Assembly: GCA_041744575.1 (NCBI GenBank)
Contig: JBGTKP010000008.1
Span: 124,001-188,000, forward strand
Direction of reading: 5' to 3'
Source of the DNA: JTS-RE37 sp041744575
GTDB taxonomy: Bacteria; Bacteroidota; Bacteroidia; Flavobacteriales; Flavobacteriaceae
Length of the DNA stretch: 64,000 nt
The notes under the pieces were generated by a model that did not search any database, was not told where the DNA came from, and saw nothing but the letters and a program-made list of their open reading frames with translations. This document shows positions 7,438-16,590 of the stretch, one piece after another; position 1 is the first letter of the stretch; the number at the start of each line of letters is the position of its first letter. The position numbers and the translations under genes were made by a program.

Positions 7438-8130
7438 ATGTCGCCTGCTCATAAAGAAACGATGAAACAAAAGCATCATACCATCTGCTATTCAGGTAAA
7501 GAAACGGGGTTTCCCCCTGTGGAAACTGCCAACCGCGAGGGACTTCTGGCAGTTGGCGGGGACTTATCGCCGGATCGCCTTCTTTCTGCCTATAATCAGG
7601 GTATTTTTCCCTGGTTCAATGAAGGTTCCCGGATCCTCTGGTGGAGTCCGGATCCGAGGATGGTATTGTTCCCGAAAAAAATCAACATCTCTAAAAGCAT
7701 GCTGAAGGTGATGGCTTCAGGTCGGTTTACCCTTACCAAAAATACAAGGTTTGAAAGTGTATTGGACCATTGTGCCTCTATATGGAGAAAAGGCCAGGAA
7801 GGAACTTGGATTACGGAAAAGATGAAGACCGCGTACCTGCATTTACACCGGGAGGGGTATGCCAGGTCTTATGAAGTATGGGAAGGAACTGCATTGGTAG
7901 GAGGTCTGTATGGTGTTGATCTGGGCTTCGTCTTCTGCGGGGAAAGTATGTTCAGTCTTAAAAGGGATGCTTCTAAATTCGCTTTCATTCATCTGGCGTG
8001 GGAGGCACAGATAAAGGGCTATACCTTTATTGACTGCCAGGTCTATACCCGACATCTTGAATCTTTGGGTGCTGAGCGGGTACCAAGATCCGACTTTATC
8101 CGTATGTTAAAGGAAGGCGCCCGTCAATAG
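7438..8130 (+). CDS. aat: Leucyl/phenylalanyl-tRNA--protein transferase
   Basis: Adds Leu or Phe from aminoacyl-tRNA to proteins with N-terminal Lys or Arg, marking them for ClpAP in the N-degron pathway. The 230 residues fit the family. Typical motifs are GLLAVGGDLSPDRLLSAYNQGIFPWF in two blocks, ILWWSPDPRMVLFP, GTWITEKMKTAY, and GESMFS, with DCQVYTRHLESLGAE near the C-terminus. Two starts are possible, ATG at 7438 or ATG at 7462; the conserved part begins after both. The 3' end overlaps the convergent secreted-protein gene by seven bases. Confidence 0.95.
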   Translation: MSPAHKETMKQKHHTICYSGKETGFPPVETANREGLLAVGGDLSPDRLLSAYNQGIFPWFNEGSRILWWSPDPRMVLFPKKINISKSMLKVMASGRFTLTKNTRFESVLDHCASIWRKGQEGTWITEKMKTAYLHLHREGYARSYEVWEGTALVGGLYGVDLGFVFCGESMFSLKRDASKFAFIHLAWEAQIKGYTFIDCQVYTRHLESLGAERVPRSDFIRMLKEGARQ

Positions 8131-8708
8131 AGAACATGGTCATAATCCGCAGGTAGTACTTTCCTTAGGGCCAGAAGTTTTCCCGTCGCATCAAACGAAG
8201 CTTCGTGTTCTGATTTCCCTTGAGTGGTCCGTCCGGTTAACAGTACATCGTAGATCATGTCAGGTAGTATGAGATTTTGAAAGGCATTGGCCAAAATGCG
8301 TTCGTATTTCTGTCCATCAGGTACCCGGTACCGCTGATGGATTTTCCGGATCCTGAACTTTTCAAATTGCCTATCCAGACCGGAGTACAGGCTATCCCAG
8401 CTTTCACCCGGCACATCGACCTGATGTATTTTGAAATCGATATCTGTAAGGATCCCTTGTGAATTAAATGTCATACCGTAGTGCAGCCTGTCTTTTTTAA
8501 AAACAGCCCTGTAAGTGGTTTCACTACCGGCCACCGCTTTGTAATACCTCAGTCGGCGGGCGTCCTCTAGTTTTTCCTCTAGAAAGTCACTGGCATTTGG
8601 TGGAAACTGCGAGTGCAATATCCGGTGTGCCCTTTGATAGGTCTCCTGTGCCAGGCCGAGGGATACCCATACAAGCGCTATCAACAGGCTTAGTTTATAC
8701 TTCTGCAT
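8124..8708 (-). CDS. Secreted protein of unknown function
   Basis: 194 residues from the ATG at 8708. That start is chosen because it gives a clean signal peptide (MQKYKLSLLIALVWVSLGLAQ); a longer reading frame would add 21 residues lying in front of it. The mature part has two related stretches (YKAVAGSETTYRAVFKK and YDVLLTGRTTQGKSEHEASFD) that look like PepSY-type beta-hairpins acting on a precursor. No catalytic motif was found. The start overlaps the end of tag by 14 bases, suggesting co-transcription. Confidence 0.7.
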   Translation of the reverse strand: MQKYKLSLLIALVWVSLGLAQETYQRAHRILHSQFPPNASDFLEEKLEDARRLRYYKAVAGSETTYRAVFKKDRLHYGMTFNSQGILTDIDFKIHQVDVPGESWDSLYSGLDRQFEKFRIRKIHQRYRVPDGQKYERILANAFQNLILPDMIYDVLLTGRTTQGKSEHEASFDATGKLLALRKVLPADYDHVLY

Positions 8709-9258
8709 ACCGATGACAATCCTTTTCATGATCATTAACCATCCCTGTAGCCTGCATGTGGGCATAAACAACAGTACTCCCCACGAATTTGAACCCGCGT
8801 TTTTTGAGGTCTTTGCTCAGGGCATCGGAAATAGCGGAGGTTGAGGGGACTTTTTTATAATCCTGTACCTGATTTTTAAGAGGCTGTCCACCCACGAAGT
8901 CCCATATATACTTACTGAAAGACCCAAATTCTTTTTGAGTTTCAATGAAGGCTTTGGCATTTGCAACGGTGGCTTCGATTTTCAGACGATTACGGACGAT
9001 CCCGGAATCTGCCTGAAGGGATTCTAACTTATCAGGGGTGTAGGAAGCTATTTTATAAAAATCGAAATTATCAAAAGCCTTCCTGAAATTTTCCCTTTTC
9101 CGAAGGATTGTGATCCAGCTGAGACCGGCCTGAAAAGTTTCAAGGATGAGAAATTCAAAGATCTTCTTATCATCACGAACAGGAACACCCCATTCCTGAT
9201 CGTGGTAGGATTCGTACAGGCTGTCACCTACACACCATCCGCACCTTTTTTTATCCAT
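8695..9258 (-). CDS. tag: DNA-3-methyladenine glycosylase I
   Basis: Base-excision repair enzyme that removes 3-methyladenine from DNA. The 187 residues match the Tag family. The N-terminal CGWCVGDSLYESYHDQEWG carries the conserved Cys and the YHDxEWG motif. LILETFQAGLSWITILRKR is the conserved helix near the active site. The C-terminal HMQATGMVNDHEKDCHR supplies the His and Cys that complete the zinc site. The downstream secreted-protein gene overlaps it. Confidence 0.96.
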   Translation of the reverse strand: MDKKRCGWCVGDSLYESYHDQEWGVPVRDDKKIFEFLILETFQAGLSWITILRKRENFRKAFDNFDFYKIASYTPDKLESLQADSGIVRNRLKIEATVANAKAFIETQKEFGSFSKYIWDFVGGQPLKNQVQDYKKVPSTSAISDALSKDLKKRGFKFVGSTVVYAHMQATGMVNDHEKDCHRYAEV

Positions 9259-9345
9259 GATCCTGAAGGTTATTTATATTGATCGGTAAATTTAAGGCTG
9301 TTTATATGAACAGAGACTACATAAAGACCCTCTCAGAATACAGGC

Positions 9346-10068
9346 CTATTTGCTCTGAAATACATAGGTGATGGTACCTTTCTGGGCGGGCCGGTCCGAG
9401 GAATTAAATTTGGCCCGATAGGCATAGGTGATCGCATTATCGACAAGACATCCGTTAGAAGTGCCAGAACTGTTGATGTTGAAGTTGGCCTGTATCACAC
9501 TTCCTTCAGAATCCACTACGATATTGATCACCACTTTCCCACCTTCAATACACGTGTAAATGGGAGGGGGAAGCTTATAATTACTTCTGTCCACCAGGGA
9601 ATAGGAAACAGAAGTTTTCCGTTTGGCCAGGTTGTTGGCGAACTCCTTCTTCTGAGCGTCTTTTTCTCCCAACTTTTGTTTCTGTACCTCTCTTTTCTTG
9701 GCAAGCTCCTTTAAGCTGATGTCATACCCCTGTTCCGAGCTCAGGATATCACGGTTATCCTCACTCTCAGCGGCGGCCTTTTCATCCCTGAGTTCGTCCA
9801 GGGTTTTAAGCGGTTCCGGATTACCATAACTTGGCTTTGCAGCTTCGTTATAGGCCATGTGGCTTTTTATCGGATCCGATTGGGCCATATCCTGTTTTTT
9901 CTCAACCTCTTCAATTTCGGTCTCAAGATCCTCATCCACCAGGCTCATTTCTATGACATATTCCTCCTGTTCCTCCGATCCCAAACGAATGTTGTACAGG
10001 CTGAGAAGCACTGTTGACAGGGAAAAGAAAGTAATCAGGAGAGAAAGCTGGTTTCTGTTCAAATTCAT
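9346..10068 (-). CDS. TonB-like energy-transducer protein
   Basis: 240 residues. One N-terminal membrane helix (about residues 8-26) is followed by an acidic then charged coiled-coil region (about 35-150, rich in Glu, Lys, Gln). A C-terminal domain of about 75 residues begins PPPIYTCIEGGKVVINIVVD and ends GTITYVFQSK. This architecture fits a TonB-type linker, and the domain carries two Cys (TCIEGG and NGCLVD) that could form a disulfide. It lacks the proline-rich spacer of classical TonB and has no adjacent exbB/exbD, so the exact role is uncertain. It lies 74 bases downstream of truB on the same strand. Confidence 0.65.
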   Translation of the reverse strand: MNLNRNQLSLLITFFSLSTVLLSLYNIRLGSEEQEEYVIEMSLVDEDLETEIEEVEKKQDMAQSDPIKSHMAYNEAAKPSYGNPEPLKTLDELRDEKAAAESEDNRDILSSEQGYDISLKELAKKREVQKQKLGEKDAQKKEFANNLAKRKTSVSYSLVDRSNYKLPPPIYTCIEGGKVVINIVVDSEGSVIQANFNINSSGTSNGCLVDNAITYAYRAKFNSSDRPAQKGTITYVFQSK

Positions 10069-10142
10069 ACTTTTAAAACCTCAAATTTCAGCTATTATTT
10101 TAATCATTCGGTGAACAACAGCATAAAAACCCGTTTTTCCAA

Positions 10143-10850
10143 CTAAAGGGCCTCCTGGTTCATCAGATTTTCCTGAAATTCCAAGGGATCCCATGCTTTA
10201 TTTACGTTGTAATCCCCTATTTTGGTTCTCCTGAGCGATGATAAATGAGCCCCGGAATGTACCGCTTTGCCAAAATCGTGGATCAGCGACCTGATATAGG
10301 TGCCTTTTTGGCATACTACCCGGAAGGTAACTACCGGCAGCCTTATCGCTGTGATTTCGAATTCCTGGATCACCACTTCCCTGGGCAACAGGTCGATATC
10401 ATTTCCATCCCTCGCATAAGTATACAACCTTTTGCCGTCCTTTTTAATCGCTGAGAAGATCGGCGGTATTTGTTGTTGATTCCCTATAAAACCCGCGGCT
10501 GTCTCTTTAAGTTGCTGTTCGGTAAGATGTTCGATCGGAAATCTATGGTCAATGGGCGTTTCCAGGTCAAAAGAAGGGGTCGTCGCTCCCAGGATGCATT
10601 CCCCGGTATATTCCTTATTCATTCCCTGATAGCGACTTATTTCTTTGGTTAATTTTCCCGTACATACTAATAAAAGTCCGGTGGCCAATGGATCGAGGGT
10701 GCCTGCGTGTCCTACCTTAATTTTCTTAAGGCTGAACTTCCTCCGGATTGCCCACCTGATCGAATTTACAGCCTGGAAAGAACTCCATCCATGGGGTTTA
10801 TCGATCAATAGAAGCTGTCCGTTTAAATATTGCTCCCTGCTTTTCATCAT
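10143..10850 (-). CDS. truB: tRNA pseudouridine(55) synthase
   Basis: Converts U55 in the T-loop of tRNAs to pseudouridine. 235 residues. It opens with GQLLLIDKPHGWSSFQAVN, followed by the catalytic motif KVGHAGTLDPLATGLLLV, whose Asp is the nucleophile. KGTYIRSLIHDFGK, near the C-terminus, is also typical. The C-terminal PUA domain of the E. coli enzyme is short or absent, as in many Bacteroidetes. It is the last gene of the leftward ftsX-DUF3098-uppP-truB cluster, separated from uppP by 218 noncoding bases in which I saw no gene. Confidence 0.96.
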   Translation of the reverse strand: MMKSREQYLNGQLLLIDKPHGWSSFQAVNSIRWAIRRKFSLKKIKVGHAGTLDPLATGLLLVCTGKLTKEISRYQGMNKEYTGECILGATTPSFDLETPIDHRFPIEHLTEQQLKETAAGFIGNQQQIPPIFSAIKKDGKRLYTYARDGNDIDLLPREVVIQEFEITAIRLPVVTFRVVCQKGTYIRSLIHDFGKAVHSGAHLSSLRRTKIGDYNVNKAWDPLEFQENLMNQEAL

Positions 10851-11068
10851 TTTACGACCGCCTTAATGTCAAAGTCCCTGCATGGCTATATAACGGGAAT
10901 TAAAAGTATCCGGACGTTCACAAAAAAAGTAATCAATATTCCTGCCATTTTTTTTCAGGGATCCGGAAAAGAGCCACTTCTGCCGGGGATTCACATTTTC
11001 ATGATTTCATGCAGGAATTCCCCCTGAAACCAGACCTGTTGATACAGCCTGCCCCCGTTGGAATATAC

Positions 11069-11863
11069 CTATCCCCAATAGCTAAAGGCAATGGCAATCA
11101 AACCTACAAGAAGACAATATATGGCAAAATATGTGAGCTTACTGTTTTTAACGAGTCGAATCATCCAGGAGCAGGCGACTAATCCGGCAAGGAATGCCGC
11201 AAGGAATCCAGCGCCAAGAACATAAGTATTTTCTGCCTGGAATTTTAATTCTCCTCCGAGGAAGTCCCGGGCAATTTTTCCAAGAATAAGAGGTACTACC
11301 ATGAGGAATGAAAAACGTGCAGCCCGGGCCTTGTCAACTCCGAGCAATACAGAGGCGGAAATGGTCGCTCCGCTTCTGGATATTCCGGGCAACATGGCAA
11401 TTGCCTGAGCTATTCCGACAAGGATGGCATGAAAATAATTCACTTTGGTATCCGTATCTCTTGCCTTATCAGCGAGGAAGAGTAAAACAGCAGTGATGAG
11501 CAACATAAATCCAACAAAGCGGATGTCACCCCCAAAAAAAGATTCAAGTTCGGATTCAAAAAAAAGGCCTACCAAAACAGCAGGAATCATAGAAAGTATG
11601 ATTTTAATGGAAAATTGGGTTTCTTCGTTCCATTGAAACCTGGCAAGCCCCTTAAAGATGCTTAGGATATCCTTTCTGAAAATTACGATAGTACTCAAAG
11701 CCGTTGCAAAGTGAACGACCACTGTAAAAAGCAGGCTGTCCTCCGGCATGGAAGTATCCCCAAGCAGCGCCTTTCCGAGTTCAAGATGCCCGCTGGAAGA
11801 AACAGGAAGGAATTCTGTCAGTCCCTGGATAATGCCAAGGAGGATGGCGTCAAGAAGGTCCAA
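11069..11863 (-). CDS. uppP: Undecaprenyl-diphosphatase
   Basis: Membrane phosphatase (BacA family) that recycles undecaprenyl pyrophosphate for cell-wall synthesis and gives bacitracin tolerance. 264 residues with about eight helices. Both catalytic motifs are present: GIIQGLTEFLPVSSSGHL (residues about 9-26) and PGISRSGATISAS (about 158-170). The start is a TTG at 11863 that directly abuts the DUF3098 stop. The next in-frame ATG would remove the first motif, so TTG is required. Confidence 0.96.
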   Translation of the reverse strand: MDLLDAILLGIIQGLTEFLPVSSSGHLELGKALLGDTSMPEDSLLFTVVVHFATALSTIVIFRKDILSIFKGLARFQWNEETQFSIKIILSMIPAVLVGLFFESELESFFGGDIRFVGFMLLITAVLLFLADKARDTDTKVNYFHAILVGIAQAIAMLPGISRSGATISASVLLGVDKARAARFSFLMVVPLILGKIARDFLGGELKFQAENTYVLGAGFLAAFLAGLVACSWMIRLVKNSKLTYFAIYCLLVGLIAIAFSYWG

Positions 11864-12133
11864 TTAATTTTCAGGCTTGTGAGGATTTAACAAAATAGCG
11901 TACACTTCTATTCCAAGTCCGATCAGGACCAGCGTCGGAGCCAGACGGATACGCCGAAAACTGTAGATTTCATGATTGAATACGTTGGGGTCGTCGCTAC
12001 CGCCGCCGCTCATTAAGATAAAGCCCAACGCCATGCAGCCCAGCCCTATAAACATCCAGATATAATTTTTGCGATGAAACATGAAGTCCTTCTTCGGATT
12101 CTGATCTGTCCTGATCTGTTGCTTTTTACCCAT
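11864..12133 (-). CDS. DUF3098 membrane protein
   Basis: An 89-residue protein with two hydrophobic segments: about residues 26-43 (YIWMFIGLGCMALGFILM) and about 66-82. It matches the DUF3098 family, which in Bacteroidetes sits between ftsX and uppP. Molecular function is unknown; the context suggests a link to cell division or the cell wall. It starts nine bases after ftsX and ends against the uppP start codon, so translation of the three is coupled. Confidence 0.85.
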   Translation of the reverse strand: MGKKQQIRTDQNPKKDFMFHRKNYIWMFIGLGCMALGFILMSGGGSDDPNVFNHEIYSFRRIRLAPTLVLIGLGIEVYAILLNPHKPEN

Positions 12134-12142
12134 ATGGCAAAT

Positions 12143-13021
12143 TTAATAATATAAATCGTCGGTCCTAAGGTTCAAAAACCGTTGTGTTGCAAAATAGGTA
12201 CTGACAAGAGAAATACATACCCCGAGCCCTAAAATGCCTGCAAATAAGAAGCACAGTAGCGGAATATCCCTGAAGAGCAACAGTTCCGGAAAATACTGGT
12301 CAATATAATAAAGCACCACGGTCAGTGCTGCCAGGGCAATCAATGCCCCCAGGATTCCCAGTTGAATATTGATCCGGATAAAAGGACGCCGTATAAACAT
12401 TTTGGTAGCACCCACCATCTGCATGGTCTTAATAATAAAGCGTTTGGAGTATATGGAAAGGCGGATGGAACTGTTTATTAGCAATACAGCTATTAATGTG
12501 AATACGGCGCTGGCCACCAGGATCCAGAAACTTATTCTTTTCACATTGTCAGTGAGAAGTTCAATTAGTGGTTTGTCATAACTCACCTCGTCCACATAGT
12601 CTTTAACGGCTAGTTCCTGAGCGATTTCGGCTATTTGTTCTGTTGTGACAAAATCAGCCTTTAACTGGACGTCTATGGAATTTTTCAATGGGTTGTAACC
12701 CAGGAAATCAAGAAAGTTTTCACCTATTTCCTCACTGTGCTGTTCGGCTGCTTCTTCTTTGGTGACATAGGTTGCCGTCTTGGTGTAGGGCGCCAGTGCC
12801 AGGCTTTTTTGAAGCTGATCTACTTCGACCTCCTTCGCGCTGTCCTTTAGAAAAACAGAAATTGTGATTTGTTCTTTAAAATGATCGGCCAGTTTTTTGG
12901 TATTCAATACGAGGAGGCCAAGAATTCCAAGCAGGAATAACACAAGTGCGATACTCAGCACCACCGAAAAGTATGACGAAATTAGTTTTCGCTTTTGAAA
13001 TCGCTCAAAGGATTTGCTCAT
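12143..13021 (-). CDS. ftsX: Cell-division protein FtsX
   Basis: Permease-like partner of FtsE that couples division to peptidoglycan hydrolase activation. 292 residues. A first helix (about 19-39) is followed by an extracytoplasmic domain with VFLKDSAKEVEVDQL and EEAAEQHSEEIGENFLDFLGYNPL, then the FtsX core of three helices (about 168-190, 216-240, 255-280). The cytoplasmic loop IIKTMQMVGATKMFIRRPF is the site that contacts FtsE. ftsE is not adjacent here. The gene heads the leftward ftsX-DUF3098-uppP-truB cluster and is divergent from leuS. Confidence 0.93.
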   Translation of the reverse strand: MSKSFERFQKRKLISSYFSVVLSIALVLFLLGILGLLVLNTKKLADHFKEQITISVFLKDSAKEVEVDQLQKSLALAPYTKTATYVTKEEAAEQHSEEIGENFLDFLGYNPLKNSIDVQLKADFVTTEQIAEIAQELAVKDYVDEVSYDKPLIELLTDNVKRISFWILVASAVFTLIAVLLINSSIRLSIYSKRFIIKTMQMVGATKMFIRRPFIRINIQLGILGALIALAALTVVLYYIDQYFPELLLFRDIPLLCFLFAGILGLGVCISLVSTYFATQRFLNLRTDDLYY

Positions 13022-13133
13022 AGCCGGGAAACAACCGGGTAAAAATAGGAAAGTAAATTGAATAAAGTTATTTTTACAGCCTTATGACCTGCAGTGGTTC
13101 ACGGCCGCTACGGGTCTTGTCAATAATACGGAG

Positions 13134-16112
13134 ATGAGTTACAATTTCAAGGAAATTGAAGCCAAATGGCAAAGAATCTGGGCGGAACGGCAGACATTCC
13201 GGTCTTATAATGACTCGGAAAAGGAAAAATTCTATGTTCTCGACATGTTCCCATATCCATCCGGTGCAGGCCTTCATGTAGGACATCCATTGGGTTATAT
13301 TGCCAGTGACATCTATGCCCGATATAAAAGGCATAAAGGATATAATGTACTCCATCCCATGGGATATGACGCTTTTGGTCTCCCGGCCGAACAATATGCA
13401 ATAGAAACAGGGCAACACCCGGCGATCACTACCAGGGCTAATATCAGCAGGTATAGGGAACAACTTGACAGACTTGGATTTTCGTTTGACTGGAGCCGTG
13501 AGGTCCGGACTTCGGACCCTGCATATTATAAATGGACACAATGGATCTTCATTCAATTATTCAACGTCTGGTACAACCGGGAATCGGACAAGGCCGAAAC
13601 GATTCAATCCCTTATAGAACATTTTAAAAAGGAGGGTAACAGCAATGTGCATGCCGCCTGTGATGAAGATACACCGGCGGTTAGTGCCGGGCAATGGAAT
13701 GCCATGTCCTGGAAGGACCAACAAAAGTTCCTGTTAAAATACAGGCTTACCTATCTGGCAGATTCTGAGGTAAACTGGTGCCCTGCGCTGGGCACGGTTC
13801 TGGCCAATGATGAAGTCATCAACGGGGTTTCCGAAAGGGGTGGACATCCTGTCGTCCGTAAAAAAATGACCCAGTGGAGCATGCGGATCACAGCATATGC
13901 CCAACGCCTGTTGCAGGGGCTAGAGAATATTGACTGGCCTCAACCTTTAAAGGATGCTCAGACCAATTGGATTGGGAGGTCTGTAGGTGCGGAAGTTCGT
14001 TTTCTACTGGAGGGATCAGGTGAGGACATCCGCGTTTTCACCACCCGCCCTGACACCATTTTCGGGGTAAGTTTTATGACTCTTGCACCTGAACATGACC
14101 TTGTTCATAAAATAACGACTCCTGAACAGCGGGAGGCAGTAAAGGCCTACGTGGATGCCACAGCCCTGCGATCCGAAAGAGATCGGCTTGCAGATAACGA
14201 TCGCGTTACCGGAGTTTTCACTGGAGCCTATGCCAGGCATCCCTTTACCGGTAAGTCGCTGCCAGTATGGATAGGAGATTTTGTGCTTGCCGGATATGGC
14301 ACCGGCGCTGTCATGTCAGTACCATGCGGGGACCAGCGGGATTATGATTTTGCGAAGCACTTTCACCTGCCTGTCCCTAATATATTTGAGGGTGTTGATA
14401 TCTCAGGGGAAGCGTTCAGTGACAAGGATGGGACTTTGCTTGCAAATTCCGATTTTCTCAATGGCCTGGGATATAAAGAGGCAACGCAGCGGGTGATCGC
14501 CAGGCTGGAGGAGACCGGCGACGGCAGGAGGACGGTGAATTACCGCCTGCGCGATGCCGTTTTCAGCAGGCAAAGATATTGGGGTGAACCTTTTCCGGTC
14601 TATTATGAAGAGGGCGTGCCCAGGATGCTACCCACTACCCATCTGCCGCTGGTGTTGCCGGAGGTAGCAAAATATCTGCCCACAGAAAGTGGTGATCCCC
14701 CCCTCGGTAATGCGCGGATCTGGGCCTGGGACAGGGAGCAGCATAAAGTGGTCGGGAACGAGTTCATAGATCATAAAAAGATCTTTCCTCTGGAGTTGAA
14801 TACCATGCCCGGCTGGGCGGGGAGTTCCCAGTATTTCAACCGCTATATGGACCCTCATAATGAGGAAGTCATTTTTTCGTCTGAGGCAATCGCCTATTGG
14901 AAACAGGTCGATCTTTATATAGGCGGGATAGAACATGCCACCGGGCATTTGCTCTATTCCAGGTTCTGGCAAAAATTCATGTTTGACCTTGGATTGGTGC
15001 CGGTGGAAGAGTATGCAAGTAAAGTGATCAACCAGGGAATGATATTAGGGACCAGCGCTTTCGTTTTCCGGAGAATGGTCTATGAGGTTGTCGATGAGGT
15101 AGCAGGGACAGCGTCGTATGAGCCGTTATCCACCGATCCTTATCTGGTTTCCAGAAATAAGGCATTGCAGTCGGAATCGTATTTTACAGATGAGGTGATG
15201 GAGGACATGGTCCTTACAAAGTATCCCGATCTGGCAGCGTACAAGGGAAGAATTCGATTCAATGATCTCCCATTACATGTGGATGTTAGCCTGGTCCATG
15301 GAGGAGATGAACTGGACATCAGCGCTTTTAAAAAAATGAAGACAGAATTCCGAAAGGCCGAATTCATCCTTGAGAATAATAAGTATATAGTGGGCAGGGA
15401 AGTTGAGAAAATGTCCAAATCCAAATATAATGTCGTGAGCCCTGATGCCATTTGTAAAGATTTTGGCGCCGATTCCCTGCGGCTTTACGAGATGTTCCTG
15501 GGCCCGCTGGAGCAGTCCAAACCCTGGAATACGGCTGGTATCACCGGGGTGCATTCCTTCCTGAAGAAATTCTGGAGGCTCTATCATTCCGGTCCCGTGG
15601 AAACATTTTATGTTTCAGAACCTCCCGGGGAACTGAAAGATGCTGCAGACAAGGATAATCTCAAAACCCTCCATAAAACAATTAAAAAAGTAGAGGAGGA
15701 TATAGCCAACTTTTCATTTAATACTTCAGTTTCCACTTTTATGATCTGCGTGAATGAACTGACCTCCCGTAATTGCCGGTCACGAGAAATACTTGAGCCC
15801 CTGGTAATATTAATTTCCCCCTACGCCCCACACATTGCTGAAGAACTCTGGGAGAAACTGGGCCACAAAGAATCTGTTTCTACGGCCCCGTTTCCTAATT
15901 TTAAACCGGAATTTCTGAAGGAAACCAGTAAGGAATATCCTATTTCCTTTAATGGAAAATTGCGATTCACAATGGAACTATCCCTGGATCTGTCCACGGA
16001 AGAAATTGAGGAAGCAGTAATGGCGCATGAAAAAACGCGGGAGCAACTGGACGGGCGGCGTCCGAAAAAAGTGATTGTGGTTCCGGGCAAAATTGTCAAT
16101 ATTGTTGGCTGA
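13134..16112 (+). CDS. leuS: Leucyl-tRNA synthetase
   Basis: Class I aminoacyl-tRNA synthetase charging tRNA-Leu. The HIGH-type motif is PYPSGAGLHVGHPLGY (about residues 41-56). The CP1 editing domain has the threonine-rich TTRPDTIFGVSFM and DQRDYDFA. The KMSKS loop is VEKMSKSKYNVV near residue 758, followed by the anticodon-binding domain. At 992 residues it is longer than the ~860 of E. coli; an extra ~60-residue stretch near residues 155-215 and another before KMSKS account for this, and such insertions are usual in Bacteroidetes. ATG start; monocistronic. Confidence 0.97.
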   Translation: MSYNFKEIEAKWQRIWAERQTFRSYNDSEKEKFYVLDMFPYPSGAGLHVGHPLGYIASDIYARYKRHKGYNVLHPMGYDAFGLPAEQYAIETGQHPAITTRANISRYREQLDRLGFSFDWSREVRTSDPAYYKWTQWIFIQLFNVWYNRESDKAETIQSLIEHFKKEGNSNVHAACDEDTPAVSAGQWNAMSWKDQQKFLLKYRLTYLADSEVNWCPALGTVLANDEVINGVSERGGHPVVRKKMTQWSMRITAYAQRLLQGLENIDWPQPLKDAQTNWIGRSVGAEVRFLLEGSGEDIRVFTTRPDTIFGVSFMTLAPEHDLVHKITTPEQREAVKAYVDATALRSERDRLADNDRVTGVFTGAYARHPFTGKSLPVWIGDFVLAGYGTGAVMSVPCGDQRDYDFAKHFHLPVPNIFEGVDISGEAFSDKDGTLLANSDFLNGLGYKEATQRVIARLEETGDGRRTVNYRLRDAVFSRQRYWGEPFPVYYEEGVPRMLPTTHLPLVLPEVAKYLPTESGDPPLGNARIWAWDREQHKVVGNEFIDHKKIFPLELNTMPGWAGSSQYFNRYMDPHNEEVIFSSEAIAYWKQVDLYIGGIEHATGHLLYSRFWQKFMFDLGLVPVEEYASKVINQGMILGTSAFVFRRMVYEVVDEVAGTASYEPLSTDPYLVSRNKALQSESYFTDEVMEDMVLTKYPDLAAYKGRIRFNDLPLHVDVSLVHGGDELDISAFKKMKTEFRKAEFILENNKYIVGREVEKMSKSKYNVVSPDAICKDFGADSLRLYEMFLGPLEQSKPWNTAGITGVHSFLKKFWRLYHSGPVETFYVSEPPGELKDAADKDNLKTLHKTIKKVEEDIANFSFNTSVSTFMICVNELTSRNCRSREILEPLVILISPYAPHIAEELWEKLGHKESVSTAPFPNFKPEFLKETSKEYPISFNGKLRFTMELSLDLSTEEIEEAVMAHEKTREQLDGRRPKKVIVVPGKIVNIVG

Positions 16113-16144
16113 GTTACTTTTTCACAACTTATTTTACCGCAGAT

Positions 16145-16161
16145 CAGGCCCCTGAGGCCTG
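16145..16161 (+). terminator. Hairpin after leuS
   Basis: CAGGCC (16145-16150), a five-base loop and GGCCTG (16156-16161) form a perfect 6-bp stem 33 bases after the leuS stop. No T-tract follows, so terminator function is uncertain. Confidence 0.35.
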
Positions 16162-16189
16162 GCAACAAAGAATTTAACGGACCATCATT

Positions 16190-16444
16190 ATGGAACCAAT
16201 AGAAATACTTGGGCTGGTAGCCGGAATCTTAACCACTTCCGCTTTCGTACCTCAGGTTTACAAAAGCTGGATAGCAAAATCGACCAGAGATATCTCTGTC
16301 ATCATGTACCTGGTGATTGTTGCAGGAACACTGCTGTGGTTTATCTATGGCCTTTACCACGGGAGCCTGGCTATTATTTTTGCCAACGGGGTAACCGCAG
16401 TTCTTGCAGCCATTATGGTTGTTCTCAAGTGGGTATACAAGTAA
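16190..16444 (+). CDS. SemiSWEET-type PQ-loop membrane protein
   Basis: An 84-residue protein with three membrane helices (about residues 5-24, 36-56, 60-80). The first helix ends in VPQVYKSW, the PQ motif of SemiSWEET sugar transporters, which work as dimers of three-helix bundles. The second helix carries LLWFIYGLYHG. The substrate is not predictable beyond a small sugar or similar solute. It starts 77 bases after leuS and is followed by a C/G-rich hairpin, so it could be the last gene of a leuS transcript or independent. Confidence 0.88.
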   Translation: MEPIEILGLVAGILTTSAFVPQVYKSWIAKSTRDISVIMYLVIVAGTLLWFIYGLYHGSLAIIFANGVTAVLAAIMVVLKWVYK

Positions 16445-16454
16445 ATATATTTTA

Positions 16455-16477
16455 TACCCCCCTAAAAAAAGGGGGTA
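16455..16477 (+). terminator. C/G-rich terminator-like hairpin after the SemiSWEET gene
   Basis: TACCCCC and GGGGGTA pair across an A-rich loop (16455-16477), ten bases after the stop. The T-run expected of an intrinsic terminator is weak. Confidence 0.5.
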
Positions 16478-16485
16478 CATATAGT

Positions 16486-16500
16486 TAAATACGGTATTTA
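16486..16500. promoter_or_regulatory. 15-bp hyphenated palindrome upstream of alanine dehydrogenase
   Basis: TAAATAC-G-GTATTTA is a perfect inverted repeat, and a further half-site GTATTTA lies at 16516-16522. It sits 90 bases before the ald start codon, so it may be an operator. An Lrp/AsnC regulator gene lies 2 kb downstream, but any link is inference. Confidence 0.4.
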
Positions 16501-16590
16501 TATACCTGACCCCCTGTATTTAGAAGAATATATTTCGTAAACTCTGTTTTATATTGCAATTTTGGATCCTAGTTAAATCAGATAACAGAG

